Source of the DNA: Petrosia ficiformis
Taxonomy: Eukaryota > Porifera > Demospongiae > Haplosclerida > Petrosiidae
NCBI GenBank assembly: GCA_947044365.1
Contig: OX345636.1
Coordinates: forward strand, 48,214,896 to 48,278,895
Direction of reading: 5' to 3'
Length of the DNA stretch: 64,000 nt
Shown here: positions 23,501 to 34,876 of the stretch, piece after piece
Position numbering within the stretch: the stretch's first letter is position 1
How the letters are laid out: the number at the start of each line of letters is the position of its first letter
Translations under genes and position numbers: made by a program
Notes under the pieces: model-generated
Told to the model about the DNA's origin: nothing
The model's input: only the letters and a program-made list of their open reading frames with translations
Database searches by the model: none

Positions 23501-24248
23501 GATGGCTCTGTATATAGCTATATTACAACTTAAGTATAAGACTTATACAAACTACTTCATTGAAAATAATCTCATGATTAAGTGAGAACATAATTATTAT
23601 ACGACCTGATTATAAGCCTAACATAAAATTACAACATTAGTTCATGATTCCTTAACTAACAATCATTACAGATTGTCCTTTGAATGGCTTCAGAAATAAA
23701 GGAGTTTTATCAAAAATATTGGGGTACTTTTGATAAAAGTCTTTTACATATTAGTGTTTATAGAATTTTAGTTTTATGAAAACAGTTCCAAAATCACATT
23801 TCATTATTGTAGGTATATGTATGCCTGCATAGCTAATTTTATAACCCACAGTAAACAAACAATTATGTTTGGTTATTTAATACAGCACACACATGCACGG
23901 CACTCAATTATTGATTATAGTATATAATATAATTATAATCACATATATTTATCATACTAATTATAGTTTTATAATTATAGATATAGTTTGCTTGTGTGCT
24001 TTCTCAGATAAAGATAATGTTGTGAATGTACTATTTAGTCAAGTTATGTGTTAATAGATTTTAGTTGGTGTAAATTGCTATATGTCCTCAGTTTTATACT
24101 TATCATTGTGTTATTGTTCTTGCTCTGAGACTCATCATTCTTCTCTTCTTTATTGTTAGTTTCTGTATTTAAGTAATCACATTTTTTGTTGAGTTGAGTT
24201 CTACCAATTATTATACTAAAGAATATTCAAAACTCCCAAGTCCATTAC
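23501..24248. other. Spacer, no gene recognised
   Basis: This AT-rich stretch has no convincing ORFs, RNA genes or repeats beyond short TATAATTATA-type runs. Confidence 0.4.
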
Positions 24249-25396
24249 CAGTGGCGGATCTAGAAAATTACATTGGGGGGTTCCTGTTCACCTTGCGCGA
24301 AGTGCGCGGCGAAATCCGCCACGCCCACTTCCGGTGGGCATATTTACGCCCATTTTAATAAATTAAGGAAGTTGCGTCTCTCCCGGGGGGCTCGGTCAAT
24401 TGAAGGGCGTGGCGCGTAAAAGAACGCGCACTCGAGACCAGCAGGAAGAAAGATAAGATGCTTATGTAGAAACTGGAACTAATAGCTAGCTATTCTGCCT
24501 GAAATATAATCTTAAAGTTTTACAAGGTCCTTTAAAAGGTAAGGAGAGTAGATAATGAAAATAATAACCATAATAGGCTGTTGTGTTTCAGGCATGATAA
24601 AGTCAGCCATGATTTAGTAATCCTACACCACAAAGCAATCATAGGGATACTTTTTTCTCTATATACACTTGTTTCTCTATATACACTTGTTTCTTTTTCA
24701 CAAACAAAACTAAATACACCCTACGGGTGGTGGAGGGGGCGGTGGGTGTGAAACCCTGGCAGGGTAACTGTAGTTGCTCTCTGAGAAAGATCGGAGTTTG
24801 ATAGTGCTTAGAAAGGTAAATTTTATGGTTTCACTGAAAAGCTACAGAATTCACCTTTCTTCAGCCTCTTGTAACTTTAAAAGTAAAATGAATTTGCAGA
24901 AAACGGCTTCGTAACTTTTCTCAAAATACATTGTACTTGTTGCACGCCATGTATGGTGGGCGTGCGTGGCTTTTGTGGTTTTGTACTTATGTTAATTGGA
25001 AAAACGGCGATTTTAACCATATTTCTTCAATTACAGGACAATATAAAGGTGATCAGAAGATATGAAGGTTGCTATTACACCAGGTTAGAGTCATATTATA
25101 TAATATTCTATTTTGAAACTGAATGGAGTCGCATCCGCCCACTCCCTAGTACCACCTTAATGAATTGTTAGGGGTTGTGGTCAACCGAATGTTAATTACT
25201 AATAATAGTTGCATGATCATAATTTTATTATTAGCTAATCAGTGTCAAGAATGATTGCAAGGATAATTTTGTGAGGGTGCTTTCTTGCAAAAGAATCTAC
25301 AATATCTTCAAATATTTAAAGGTGTGTCTTCATATAAAACTAACTATGAATCAACGGACTGGAAGGCACACATGGTCCCCCCTAGATCCGCCCCTG
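24249..25396. mobile_element. Non-autonomous DNA transposon with CAGTGGCGGATCTAG-type ends
   Basis: The left end is CAGTGGCGGATCTAG and the right end is CTAGATCCGCCCCTG, imperfect inverted repeats of about 15 bp. Each is followed inward by a G- or C-run. Ends of this kind are common in hAT-type elements, which is the basis for a tentative class. The interior (1.15 kb) has no transposase and is composite: 24340-24715 is one repeat unit and 24715-25172 is dispersed repeat copy B. I could not find a clean 8-bp target duplication. A lone matching end (TAGATCTGCCCCTG) occurs near 34921. Confidence 0.6.
24715..25172. repeat. Dispersed repeat, copy B
   Basis: This is the closest relative of 16205-16605. 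It ends with GGAGTCGCATCCGCCCACTC, the motif found inverted at 17460-17545 and, degraded, at 16035-16080. It is nested inside the element at 24249-25396. Confidence 0.7.
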
Positions 25397-26054
25397 TAAT
25401 ACTGTCGTACGAACAGGTTTATGATTTAGTTACTTATAGGTACCATCCAGGGATGGATCGTGAGCAATGGCTTGTTATTAATTATTCATGAAGGGTCATG
25501 GTGTGGCTAATGCTAATTATGTGCATTGACAACTATTACACAGCATTTCTAGTTTTATTTTTTCTATGAAGATTTAATACGATGAAAAAAATATTATATA
25601 TGGTTATAGCTTAGAGCTAATAATATGGATCTACAAAAACAAAAAGAAAACAAAAAGAAAACGAAATAAGAAACAAAAGAAAAGACGAAATACAAAATAT
25701 AACTGAACAAGTGTATAATTATAGAGAAAAAAACATCCCTATGATTGCTTTACAAATTTAAGTGAAGATAAAAGTATGCTTTGTGGTGTCCAGCATTCAG
25801 TAATCATGGCTGACTTTATCATGCCTGACAGCCATTAGCCGGAGAAAGTTATCCAATTAATTGAGTGGGCAATATTGGGCGTGGTTAGTCTATGCAGCCG
25901 TACCGTTAGTGAGTCTATACCTGTTTATTGTGGTGTGTGAGTCTATACCTGTTTTATTGTGGTGTATGAAGGTATTATATAGCAATAAAATTATATTTTA
26001 AAACTCTACAATTACCATTTGCTGTTAATTACCATTTACTGTTATATTGTGGCT

Positions 26055-26091
26055 AAAAGGTGTATCAAGGTATTAGCATCATTATAATAAT

Positions 26092-26158
<67 letters not shown>

Positions 26159-26330
26159 TTTTTAAAACTTTACATAACAGTACTCAAAGTATATCAAGGT
26201 ATTAGCATCAATATAATAATTATATTTAAAAACTTTACATAACAGTACTCAAGGTGTATAAAGGTATTAGCATCATTGTAATAATTATGTTTTAAAACTT
26301 TACATAACAGTACTAAATTACAAAATACTC
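26055..26330. repeat. Minisatellite around an AT microsatellite
   Basis: A unit of about 60-75 bp (TCAAGGTATTAGCATCA, TATAATAATTATATTT, AAAACTTTACATAACAGTAC) is repeated three to four times. An (AT)n run at 26091-26157 is inserted in the first unit. The array is inside the TIR element, downstream of its gene. Confidence 0.8.
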
Positions 26331-26375
26331 AATTCTGATGACAAAAATGACAAGTATAATGAGTTGGTATTGTAG

Positions 26376-27818
26376 TCAGCTTGGTATTGTGCATGAAAGG
26401 TGAATCCACAAAAGGCATAAATCACATTGAATCCATTCTATTATCCCTGTAGCATTTTTATCCTCTTTAAGACAACTACTGCAATATCTAGGATGTTCTT
26501 TTTCAAGAGTTATTTTAACTTCTTGTAGTTGTGCTGAAGAAGGTTTGGAAAGAGTGGTACTTGTATTATAATTTGTTCGTCGTTTCTTTGTGGAGAAGAA
26601 TTTTATCAGGTAGTAAGCATCTTCAAGACTTTTACAATGTGAAGCAAGTATGTCTAACTTGTGCAGTTTAGAAAGAAATGAATTCTTGGCCAATGTCGAA
26701 GTTTGATTCCAATCTCTGTGAGATAGCACATGATTAAAATAATAATAGTTAGTGATTTCTGGATTATCGCTTGATTGCTGGGGTGAAATGTACATGTATA
26801 CATAATTAGTGCATACTGTTCTGTGTATATGTATACATATATACATATTTACATATATACATATACATGTACTTGTACATATATACCTTCCACATTTGTA
26901 GTCGGAAAGCATTTCTGACTTATATATTTCATCCAAAACCAAGTCCTGTAAGTGGACGTTCTTATTTTCCTGAAATTGTATTGTATTCATCAGTTTGTCT
27001 ACACTTAGAAGAATACACTCACATCTATTTTGATTTCAAATACACTTGAAATCTGTCTACTGCTAGTACTTTCATTGCAACGACTACATAAAACTATACA
27101 ATATTAACAGTAATTTGCACCTATTTCTGTAACTGTAGAGAAACAGGCTTGCTTCACAATCTTCTTTGTCATACATACTAATTAATGTAACTACTTGTGA
27201 AAAATTGATTATTGAAGGTCACAGGAAAGGTTAGTCTTTACACAACATGCATTGTAATTTATGACACAAGTATCTTACTCCATAGTAGCTGTTTCGATTA
27301 GCCTATTGATAAGTTGTATATAGTATTCATGAGCATCATTGTATTGACCAGGAATAAACGATTCATGTGTTTCTATTGAAATACTGTGTTCTTGTGTAGT
27401 CAAATCATTAATTATCATTTTTACCTCTTAGAATTTCAACTATTGGCTCGGTTGGAAGTGTTTTTGTCACACTGCTGTACTTAGATGTGGCACATAATTC
27501 TTCAATCATTTTTGCTAAACATGTTCCTGTGTTTTAATGTAAAAACAGTTACTTCATTTCTTATAATTATACTTATAATGATTCTATATATATATGTATA
27601 TATATAATATATATAATTATATATATATATATATAATTTGTAAGAAGATTACCTGATTTTTTGCATGTTTCACAATTGTCACGACCTTTACTCAGTTGAA
27701 ACAACTCGAAGAAAATAGGATGATTTAGAAGACATTGCAGTACGCTACTAGAATAGCAATTGTTTGCTGTGTTCAAGATACCGGGAGGTTGTAATGCAGT
27801 GATGTTGTAGAGCGTCAT
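26376..27818 (-). CDS. Transposon-borne split gene: ubiquitin-specific-protease-like N-terminus, PHD-like C-terminus
   Basis: The ATG is at 27818. Exon 1 (27818-27653) carries the catalytic-Cys box GILNTANNCYSSSVLQCLL, where USPs usually have GLxNxGNTCYxNSxLQ. A donor GTAATC leads across an AT-rich intron to exon 2 (27526-27425), which joins in frame as KKSGTCLAKMIEELC. Exon 3 (about 27372-27279) has FIPGQYNDAHEYYIQLINR, matching the USP QxDAxEF box. Near 27080-27023 comes CSRCNESTSSRQISSVFEIK, a USP-type zinc-ribbon half. Exon 26969-26887 has NVHLQDLVLDEIYKSEMLS. The last exon (26715-26376) joins in phase and ends in a Cys-rich motif, YCSSC then IQCDLCLLWIHLSC, like a partial PHD finger. The USP His box (GHY) is missing, so catalysis is doubtful. 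The frame between exon 3 and the zinc-ribbon exon could not be reconciled, so a lost exon or decay is possible. Confidence 0.65.
27590..27637. repeat. AT microsatellite in intron 1 of the transposon gene
   Basis: A TA/AT dinucleotide run with a few interruptions lies directly inside the first intron of the USP-like gene, just after its donor site. Confidence 0.8.
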
Positions 27819-28160
27819 TGCGTGAATATATTCAGCGTTAATATTTTAATAATGTTTAATGCAATGCGCATGCGTAAGTTGTAACACCCACCCAACTAAT
27901 TGGATAACTTTCTCCGGCTAATGGCTGTCATCATGCCTGAAACACAACAGCATACTATAGTTATTATTTCGATTATCTACTCTCCTTACCTTTTAAGGAC
28001 CTTCTAGAACTTTAGAAATATTAGTTCCAGTTTCTACATAAGCTAGTAAAGCTACAATGAGCTTTCTTTCTGCTGCTCTGTACTAGCTTGAGCGCGCGTT
28101 CTATTACGCGCCAAGCCCATTAATTGACTGAGCCCCCGCCCCCCAAAATGACGTAACTTC

Positions 28161-28999
28161 CTTAACTACGTATACAACGCATACTCGCGCAAGTGACACA
28201 AGAATATATAATATAATATATAATATAAACATACATCGAACCCGTGGGAAAGCAATCATAGGGATAGCCCTACGGGCCATAACAAGATATAGATGAAACA
28301 TAACTATTGTACAAGAAGACTTAGATAGTCAATTGACTGGTGAGTGATAAAAATTGAAAGGGATACTGTCATGAATATGCACAAATTACTAGTGCTGGGA
28401 CTCGATCATCGAAATATCAATAGTCGTTATCGATATAGCACAAAAGCAGAGACTGAAATGTGAGACTTATAGAGATAAAATACATATACTTTTTGTATTT
28501 AAAAGAAGAATTGAGTTCAGTTGATAGCAGCCACTCAGTCCTATTTCTGTTGATAGAATTTTCATCCTTGACATTTATTAGTACTTTATACCTCCTGTAT
28601 GCATTAAAGACTTGAAGTTAACCTTTTAATAAGAGAGTATGGTTTATTAGTACTTCATGACAAGACATATGGAAGTGGTTTGTTTTATTTTGGTCCCATT
28701 TAACCAATTCCATAAAACCCTCATATGCTATCATTTTTACTGAAAATGCTTTCTATTATTCTTGTAGTTATAAGACATACAAATGAGCAATGATATAAAC
28801 ATAATACATAATTATTATAATCTTTTGGTGTATTATGTTTACATATATTTATTGTTTGTTTTACACATATGTAATATTATTTTGTCATGTAGTCGGGTCC
28901 CATCCCAACAGCGCTCATTTCAAAGATGGAATCAAAGTTTGATATATCAAAGAATGGTAGGGCTTTATCTAAGCACTCTTTACAACACCAGGGTTCATC
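28161..28999. other. Spacer, no gene recognised
   Basis: There is a short GC-richer patch near 28225-28280 (CCCGTGGGAAAG, CCCTACGGGCC) and a run of TATAATATAATATATAA. Nothing else stands out. Confidence 0.35.
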
Positions 29000-29182
29000 T
29001 TATAGTTGATGTTGTGAGTATTTATCTGTGGACATGCCAATACACTTGCAATGAAGCCAGTAGTAGCAGCATGCATTCACAGAGAATACCATGATGATTT
29101 CATTTGACTTGACAGAGCCAAAACAAACTCCACACTCATGGGATGTCAGGGCCTGGATTAGCTTCAACATCTTCATTTGCAA
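29000..29182 (-). pseudogene. PHD-finger-like remnant, probably from a retrotransposon ORF
   Basis: The minus-strand reading contains HECGVCFGSVKSNEIIM followed by CCYYWLHCKCIGMSTDKY. The spacing Cys-x2-Cys then W-x-H-x2-x-C-x-GMS resembles PHD-like fingers in first ORFs of LINE-type elements. Some ligand residues are altered and no flanking LINE ORF is visible, so this is a short relic. Confidence 0.4.
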
Positions 29183-30288
29183 GTAGAAGTAAGCCGAAAA
29201 ACACTGTAATGGAATTCACTTTAAACTAACAGTAAAAAGCCTTCTCCAATTACTGTCAATCCGTCAGTGTTTTTAAAAATATTGTTATCTATTTTAAAAC
29301 TGAAATTGGAATAGTCTCAAATATTTATATTTAATTTATCTAGATGCCACTAATATTTTATGTGTTTATTACAATACATCCAGTTAGTTTTAACAATATC
29401 TATAAGGTACTACCACTATCTATAACCTATAATAGAACATTTTATGTATAACTGTCTTCTACCACGAAATGCAGTAACTAAGCAAATCTTTTCGCGTAGC
29501 AACAGTATACATAATTTCACTAACCTAGTATGAATTTCTGTGACTCTTTAGACAAGTAAGAAGTAACTGATAACAAGTGTGAAGCCCACGAAGTAAGGAA
29601 ACTGATAGAATATAATAGTAATATTTATCACTTCATACAATTATTCATAATGCATTATGAATAAATGTATGAAGTGATAAATGTCCATGGGCAACGCATC
29701 AATTATGGACATGTAAATAAAGTTTGGGGTATTTGCAGATGCCAAAAGATTATCAGGAGCTCCACAGGATCAACCTGGTGATATGTTTTATCCTGCATGA
29801 TTTTCTCAATAGCAAACCCACTTATTTTGTTCTCACTGTTAGCAATTCACTACAACATGGCATTATCAATTTATCATCATTTCAGCTGGTGTAGCGGGTT
29901 TGCAAGGTTAACAAAGTAAGGAGAGTAAATAGCACAGGTAAGAATTTGTTTCTTTAGCAGTTGAAACACTAGGCCTTTGGACACCATTTCCAAGAAAGAT
30001 GTTGTCTCAAATAGTGGCTAGAACATAATGATCTTCCTCTGAAATTGGCTGAAAAGGCAGCACAACAATTACTGTTATAATGCTAAGATAATTTTTACAC
30101 TATTTTTCTCATCAGCCATGTAATTCATTATGGGATTCACTCTTTGACTAAATTTTACTTTATTATTAGTATTATTTAATTTGTCTTTATTATTATTAAT
30201 GTCTGAACATAGCTTGGTTATAATAAATATATTTAATAATTATTGCTATACTATATAAATAATACAAAAGAAAATTATCACAAATGTT
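29183..30288. other. Spacer with a 60-bp palindrome
   Basis: At 29623-29682, ATTTATCACTTCATACA and a following AT-rich half pair with the reverse complement ending TGTATGAAGTGATAAAT, with almost no loop. The rest, including the 3' side of the homeobox gene, is AT-rich without recognised features. Confidence 0.6.
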
Positions 30289-30921
30289 CTAGTTAAAGAT
30301 GGATGGAAAAGTTTGTTGAAGGGAGGGCAGACTGATGTAGCTGGGAACACTAGGTGGTGGGGTGAGTGGGTATGAAAATTGAATTTGTTGTGTTTGATCA
30401 GTGAAATGTATTGGGTAATATTCTGGTAAGGGTGCAGTAGGCTGAAAAACTTTGCTGTCAACTTGTTCAGAGAAGCAGTGTCCAACTCTCTTCCTTTGTT
30501 TTGCTCTCCTGTTCTGGAACCAATTCTAAATGAAAGTATAATAATATTAATAAATCAATTAATAAGAAAAGAGCTTACATGGACGTTTTTAGGTGTCAGG
30601 TTGAGTTTGTATGCTATATTTTCTCTCATTAACATGTCAGGATATGCCTGGGATGAGAAAATGAGCTCCAAATCATGTAGTTGCCCTTTCGTGTAGTTAA
30701 TACGGACTCTTTTTTTCTCGCTATTTTTTTCATTTACAGCTTTTATTTTGGTATCTAGATCTATAATGATAAAAAGATAATTTTATAAATAAATCGATGA
30801 TATTCATTTTATTATGAGCTTCATTCTTACCTTTTCTCTGTGCTTTTGAACGCTTTCTCTTCTCTCCAGTTTCGTTCTGGCTTGTAATAATCTCCTTTTC
30901 TTTCATAACAAAGTCCGACAT
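30289..30921 (-). CDS. Prd-like homeobox transcription factor, three exons, 169 aa
   Basis: Exon 1 is 30921-30831, exon 2 is 30760-30579 and exon 3 is 30525-30289 (stop at 30291-30289). All junctions have GT/AG, and the joined frame is 510 nt without interruption. I chose the ATG at 30921 (MSDFVMKEKEI) because it opens the frame of exon 1. The homeodomain, residues about 48-107, contains KKRVRINYTKGQLHDLELIF, AYPDMLMRENIAYKLNLTP and NWFQNRRAKQRKR. With W at position 48, all landmark residues fall in place: R5, L16, F20, W48, F49, Q50, N51, R53. YPD at 25-27, RE at 31-32 and Gln50 point to a Prd-like (paired-like, no paired box) factor. The second intron, only 53 bp, splits codons 46/47, the position typical of that class. 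The N-terminus is basic, and the C-terminus is Pro/Gln/Ser-rich (PLTPPPSVPSY), perhaps regulatory. It should act in the nucleus as a DNA-binding regulator. The orthology group is not determined. Confidence 0.9.
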
Positions 30922-30999
30922 TTTTCTGCGATGAATTGGTAATAAATAATCGATAGCACTGTGCAACATTTATATCAAATATATTAATGCTTTGTAGTA

Positions 31000-32870
31000 C
31001 AGTTGTTCCATGAAGCAACTGTACTGTTGCAGTTTTGTACCATGATAAAAATGTAATTTTAGTTAAGTTGAATAATAAGACATGAGTAATATTATACTTA
31101 TAATGATAATTATTATAATACTACATAAATAATTATAATAGTAATTACAATTATTTTATAATCTAGCAAAAAATTCATATACATTATAATAATTATTATC
31201 ATATATAATTTGTATATCTATGATTATACACTGTACTATGTGAGTATAATTGACATGCAGTCACATTTTTATAATTATAGTACTAACATTCTTTTAATAC
31301 CCTGGTACAGTTGGAACTATAAACTGGACTAAATGGTTTGATTCAGTTAGCATGGTTCCTAGCAGATGCAAATATGAAATGAACTTCGTATAACATATTA
31401 ATTAATATAATTATGTGCACACGTTTGACTGAAATAAGCATAATAACCAGGCATAACTCGGAATATGTGGAAATGCACTACTACTTAAAAGATTAGAGCA
31501 TCATCCATATGATTTTTTTGAACTATATCCACCCCATCATTATCTGTACCACCTTTAAACCGACTGTCCAGGTATACATGGAAAACAGTTGTCAGATTTC
31601 TATGGATAATTGTCATGAGTTAATTATAATTATTTATAGCTATTATATTGTACCAAAAATAGGTCTGGGATTAACTCTTTTGGATGGGAACAATTTGGTA
31701 GTTTTTTGAATAATTAGATTGATTCATTCAGCCTACAAATGCCACATTGTATTTGCCTACACAGGAAAATTAAAATAGACAATAATAATTATTACCATTT
31801 TTGTAAATTTGTAATTCGGAAAAAAAATGGAAGTATCATAATTTCATTTTAAAATTTATAGTATACGTTCGTATATTATCTGCAGTATAGTATCTTTAAG
31901 AAACTTTCGTTTATACACAATATCCTATTGTATACTGTATGCCAAAGATGTTTTTGTAGATGGAACATTAAACTTCTATCCACAAATTTTCAGCAGATAT
32001 TTACTAAACACGCTTCCTACTGTCAGGTAAATCAGGGGAGCAGAAAACAGGGCATGGAACATATACCCCAACAATCTTCAGTCTTCATTGTTATGTACCT
32101 GTCACCTCCCCTACAGACTTGTTTGGCTACCCAATGCCTCCATAATAATATAGATAGTATATAATTAGTGTTATTGACAATTCCAGAGCATAAGTTAACT
32201 GGTGATGCACACCAAAAATACCCCAATAGCTAATTATGGTATAATATGATATGATAAAAATGTGTAGGCAAGGTGATTAGTTGCAGGGTTGGTTCCACAA
32301 TTTTTAGAGTGCAGGGGAAAAATGTAAAAAATATTTTTAAGTAGCTATGTGTTTTAAAATGTTAAACAAAACAGGGTAAATACTTTGATTTTAATAAACT
32401 ACAACTACGATAATACAATGTCATGATATTACAGAGCTTGAGAATTTGGATGGAGGCTCACTACATGCTGCAGCAGTATACAGTCTCTTTAGCCATTAGC
32501 CAAGATCATCATTAATGACTATCTAATAATCCTAAAAAGTGGTCTGGCAATGCAGAACCTGAGTTACGTTAGTGTGGCCAAATCACTAATTACTGTAGAT
32601 TACAATGTGTTGTGGGAATCGGCTGAGATTCTGAAATTGATTCCTTGTTTACTGGCTCTCAGCGCAACCTGATCTCGATTAAATAAGGGAGGAGTAGGCA
32701 TTGTTGTTTGGTAAGGTTGTGATACTATAAGATCTATATGTGATAACCTTCAACTGTTTTCCAAACCCACTGGTATTTTGTTACTAACATCTAGTTGGCT
32801 ATGTGATGCTGGAGCCTTCCAGCTACCTTGCGTAGGAAGTTAATACAGATGTGCAATTTCATTGATTGAA
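31000..32870. other. Spacer upstream of the homeobox gene, no gene recognised
   Basis: This very AT-rich DNA has no supported ORF or RNA gene. It may contain the promoter of the homeobox gene next to 30921, but I can name no specific element. Confidence 0.4.
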
Positions 32871-32871
32871 G

Positions 32872-33362
32872 AATTTTTTTTTTTACTTTATTTATTTGAA
32901 TTAATACAATTTTTTATGTATAAACTACATGTCTTATGTTCCTCCCCTTGTTCCCTTGACTTTGGTATTGCTGGTTCCCTTTTCAGTAGAATGGGCAGTC
33001 CCTACCACGTTTCATGAAGGTGAGGTATCCACCTCTCCATGCATGGTCTTTGACCAAAACCCCTCCCACCATATGGGTGTGGAGGGGGCAAAAACTGACA
33101 CCAAGGTCTGATTAATAGTGAAAAACAAACATGGTTTCTAGTTGATGATAGGTTTCATTGGTCAAAACACAATGGTAAAACTGATTAATGCTAAAGCAAC
33201 ATGACAGGCAACATGATATAGTGTTAGTCCTAAAAGATCACAGCTGCTCAGTAATTATTTTAGACACTCTTTCTTCAGGGAAACAGCATGACTGGCTGAG
33301 CTGGAACCAATGACCATTAGATCAGGAGGCTCAAGCTCTAACCACTCCACCAGACTGCCTCT
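32872..33362 (-). mobile_element. Retroposon with tRNA-like head and poly-A tail (SINE-type)
   Basis: On the minus strand the 5' end (about 33362-33285) begins GGCAGTCTGGTGGAGTGGTT and later has GGTTCCAGCTC. These fit RNA polymerase III A and B boxes of a tRNA-like promoter. The body continues about 400 bp and ends with AATAAATAAAGT followed by a poly-A run (poly-T at about 32873-32885 on the plus strand). Target duplications were not found. The combination fits a SINE whose tail carries a polyadenylation-like signal. Confidence 0.55.
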
Positions 33363-33379
33363 TTAGAAAAAAAAAAGAG

Positions 33380-34876
33380 TCAACTGGGACGTTTTGATGG
33401 GAATGACTAGTCTAGAACCACATATACAACTAGTGTATTTTAAGACCATAGTCTTTAAATTGTGGGGAACCCAAGTTCTATTATACCCCCTAACTTAAGT
33501 GCCGTCAGAATCCGCAGGGTGGTAGTCCCACGAGTTGACCGGAAAGACCACAATTTCCAAACTTGACTCTTTAAGCCAGGAGGCGTCATTCTGTTTTTAA
33601 ATGTGCATGAAGGCTACTTCATCTTTACAGTAGAGTTGGGAATCGAGATTTGATCATCACTAACTTCATAATTGATTGGAAGTAATTAGGCCAATTAAGT
33701 CAATTAATGCAGGAAACTCATCCCATTTGATAATCAAAAAGGCTTCCTGTCACTTACATATGGTATATATTATTTGCTGTTGCATGCTTGAAAAGTATAT
33801 CTAGTACATGCATAATGTACATTACCAAGTTGATGAGTTCAATGGTCCATTGTTTTCCTGTCTATAGTAAATGTGGATGATAATGTTAGGAGAATAGGTC
33901 ATTGTGTAATCTACCTACATGTACATTGTCTAGTCAGTGCATGAGTCCAATGGTCCATTACTTTCCTAATAATATTATCCCCTCAATGATTTCAATAGTC
34001 CATTAGTTTCGACCCATCTACATAATAGAATAACAGATTTGTTGTTTTGAAAATGGTAACTTAGTTCAAGCCTCTATATTTGAGAGCAGCTATATAATAA
34101 TTATAACTACGTGGCAAAGTAATACAAACTATAATTTAAAATGTAATATGCCATAAGAGTATGATAATTATGTATCATTGCTTGTTTGTATGGTCATATA
34201 ATAATGCAAACATTTACTTCAGATGGTTTAGTTCATGTGTATAAAACAAAGTAATAAAACTGTACTGGCATGTTAGTTTTTATAATAATATTATAATAGT
34301 TAGCTATATGATTATATAAAGTTACTTATTACTTTATTACTGTAAGATTTTAGTACGATTATACTAGTCTCTTCCTTGTCTATACTATAAGTCTTACATT
34401 TCAGTCTCTGTTTTATCTCAAAGAAGAAAAAAAGATCCTCAATGAGTCTTGTGAAATGTCCTACAAAGAGAGCTAGGCCCTGCGTAGCATAACTGTAAGG
34501 AGAAATTATCAGTCTGGAATATTAGGTGGAGTTTGCCTGTGGTAAAAAATGGAGGATGAAGAGGAACTTGAATACAATATAACTAATATAACTATTGGTG
34601 TCACTGAGTTTCTTTTCTTTTTAAATTTGTTTGGAAAGAATAATGAGAATAATAGGTAGAATTCTGAGAATAATAGGTAGAATTCTGAGAATAATAGGAA
34701 AGAATAATAGGTAAACATGCAGGAATAATGGAATAGAATAATGGGCTTCAATAATGTACTTGATCAGTTTGCAGCCTCAGACACAAACAGATCTAGACGA
34801 ATAGCATTAAATTGATTAACTGTATTAAACGCACTGCTATACTGTACTGTACTATACTATTATTATTATTATTGTA
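33380..34876. other. Spacer with short tandem repeats
   Basis: There are two decayed repeats near 33830 and 33945 around GTCCATTGTTTTCCTGTC/GTCCATTACTTTCC. At 34655-34720 a unit around GAATAATAGGTAGAATTCT is repeated about three times. No gene is seen. Confidence 0.5.

Larger units (their letters stand above)
25827..27929. mobile_element. 2.1-kb TIR transposon with 9-bp target duplication carrying a USP/PHD-like gene
   Basis: Both ends start with GACAGCCATTAGCCGGAGAA in inverted orientation. The first 33 bases are identical and similarity continues to about base 43. It is flanked by ATCATGCCT at 25818-25826 and 27930-27938, a perfect 9-bp target-site duplication. The related unit at 24340-24715 supplies the uninterrupted site: the same 9 bases occur once, at 24590-24598 on the opposite strand, with the same flanking sequence on both sides. 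The only gene found inside is the split minus-strand gene at 26376-27818. No DDE transposase is evident. TIRs with a 9-bp duplication are usual for Mutator-like elements, but the class here is unproven. Confidence 0.85.
25650..28160. repeat. Inverted copy of the 24340-24715 repeat unit, split by a later insertion
   Basis: Read in reverse complement, 28150-27930 followed by 25826-25650 matches 24350-24715. Landmarks are GGAAGTTGCGTC/GACGTAACTTCC, AGTTTCTACATAAGC, CTTACCTTTTAAGGACCTT, ATGGCTGACTTTATCATGCC and the A-rich segment near 25650-25735. The interruption falls exactly at the element at 25827-27929, so the unit was present before that element inserted. Confidence 0.8.

Noticed and set aside
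24249..25396. 8-bp target duplication confirming a hAT element
   Set aside because: Flanks TCCATTAC and TAATACTG do not match, so the class is left tentative.
26060..26242. Plus-strand ORF of Ile/Tyr repeats
   Set aside because: Translation of the (AT)n microsatellite.
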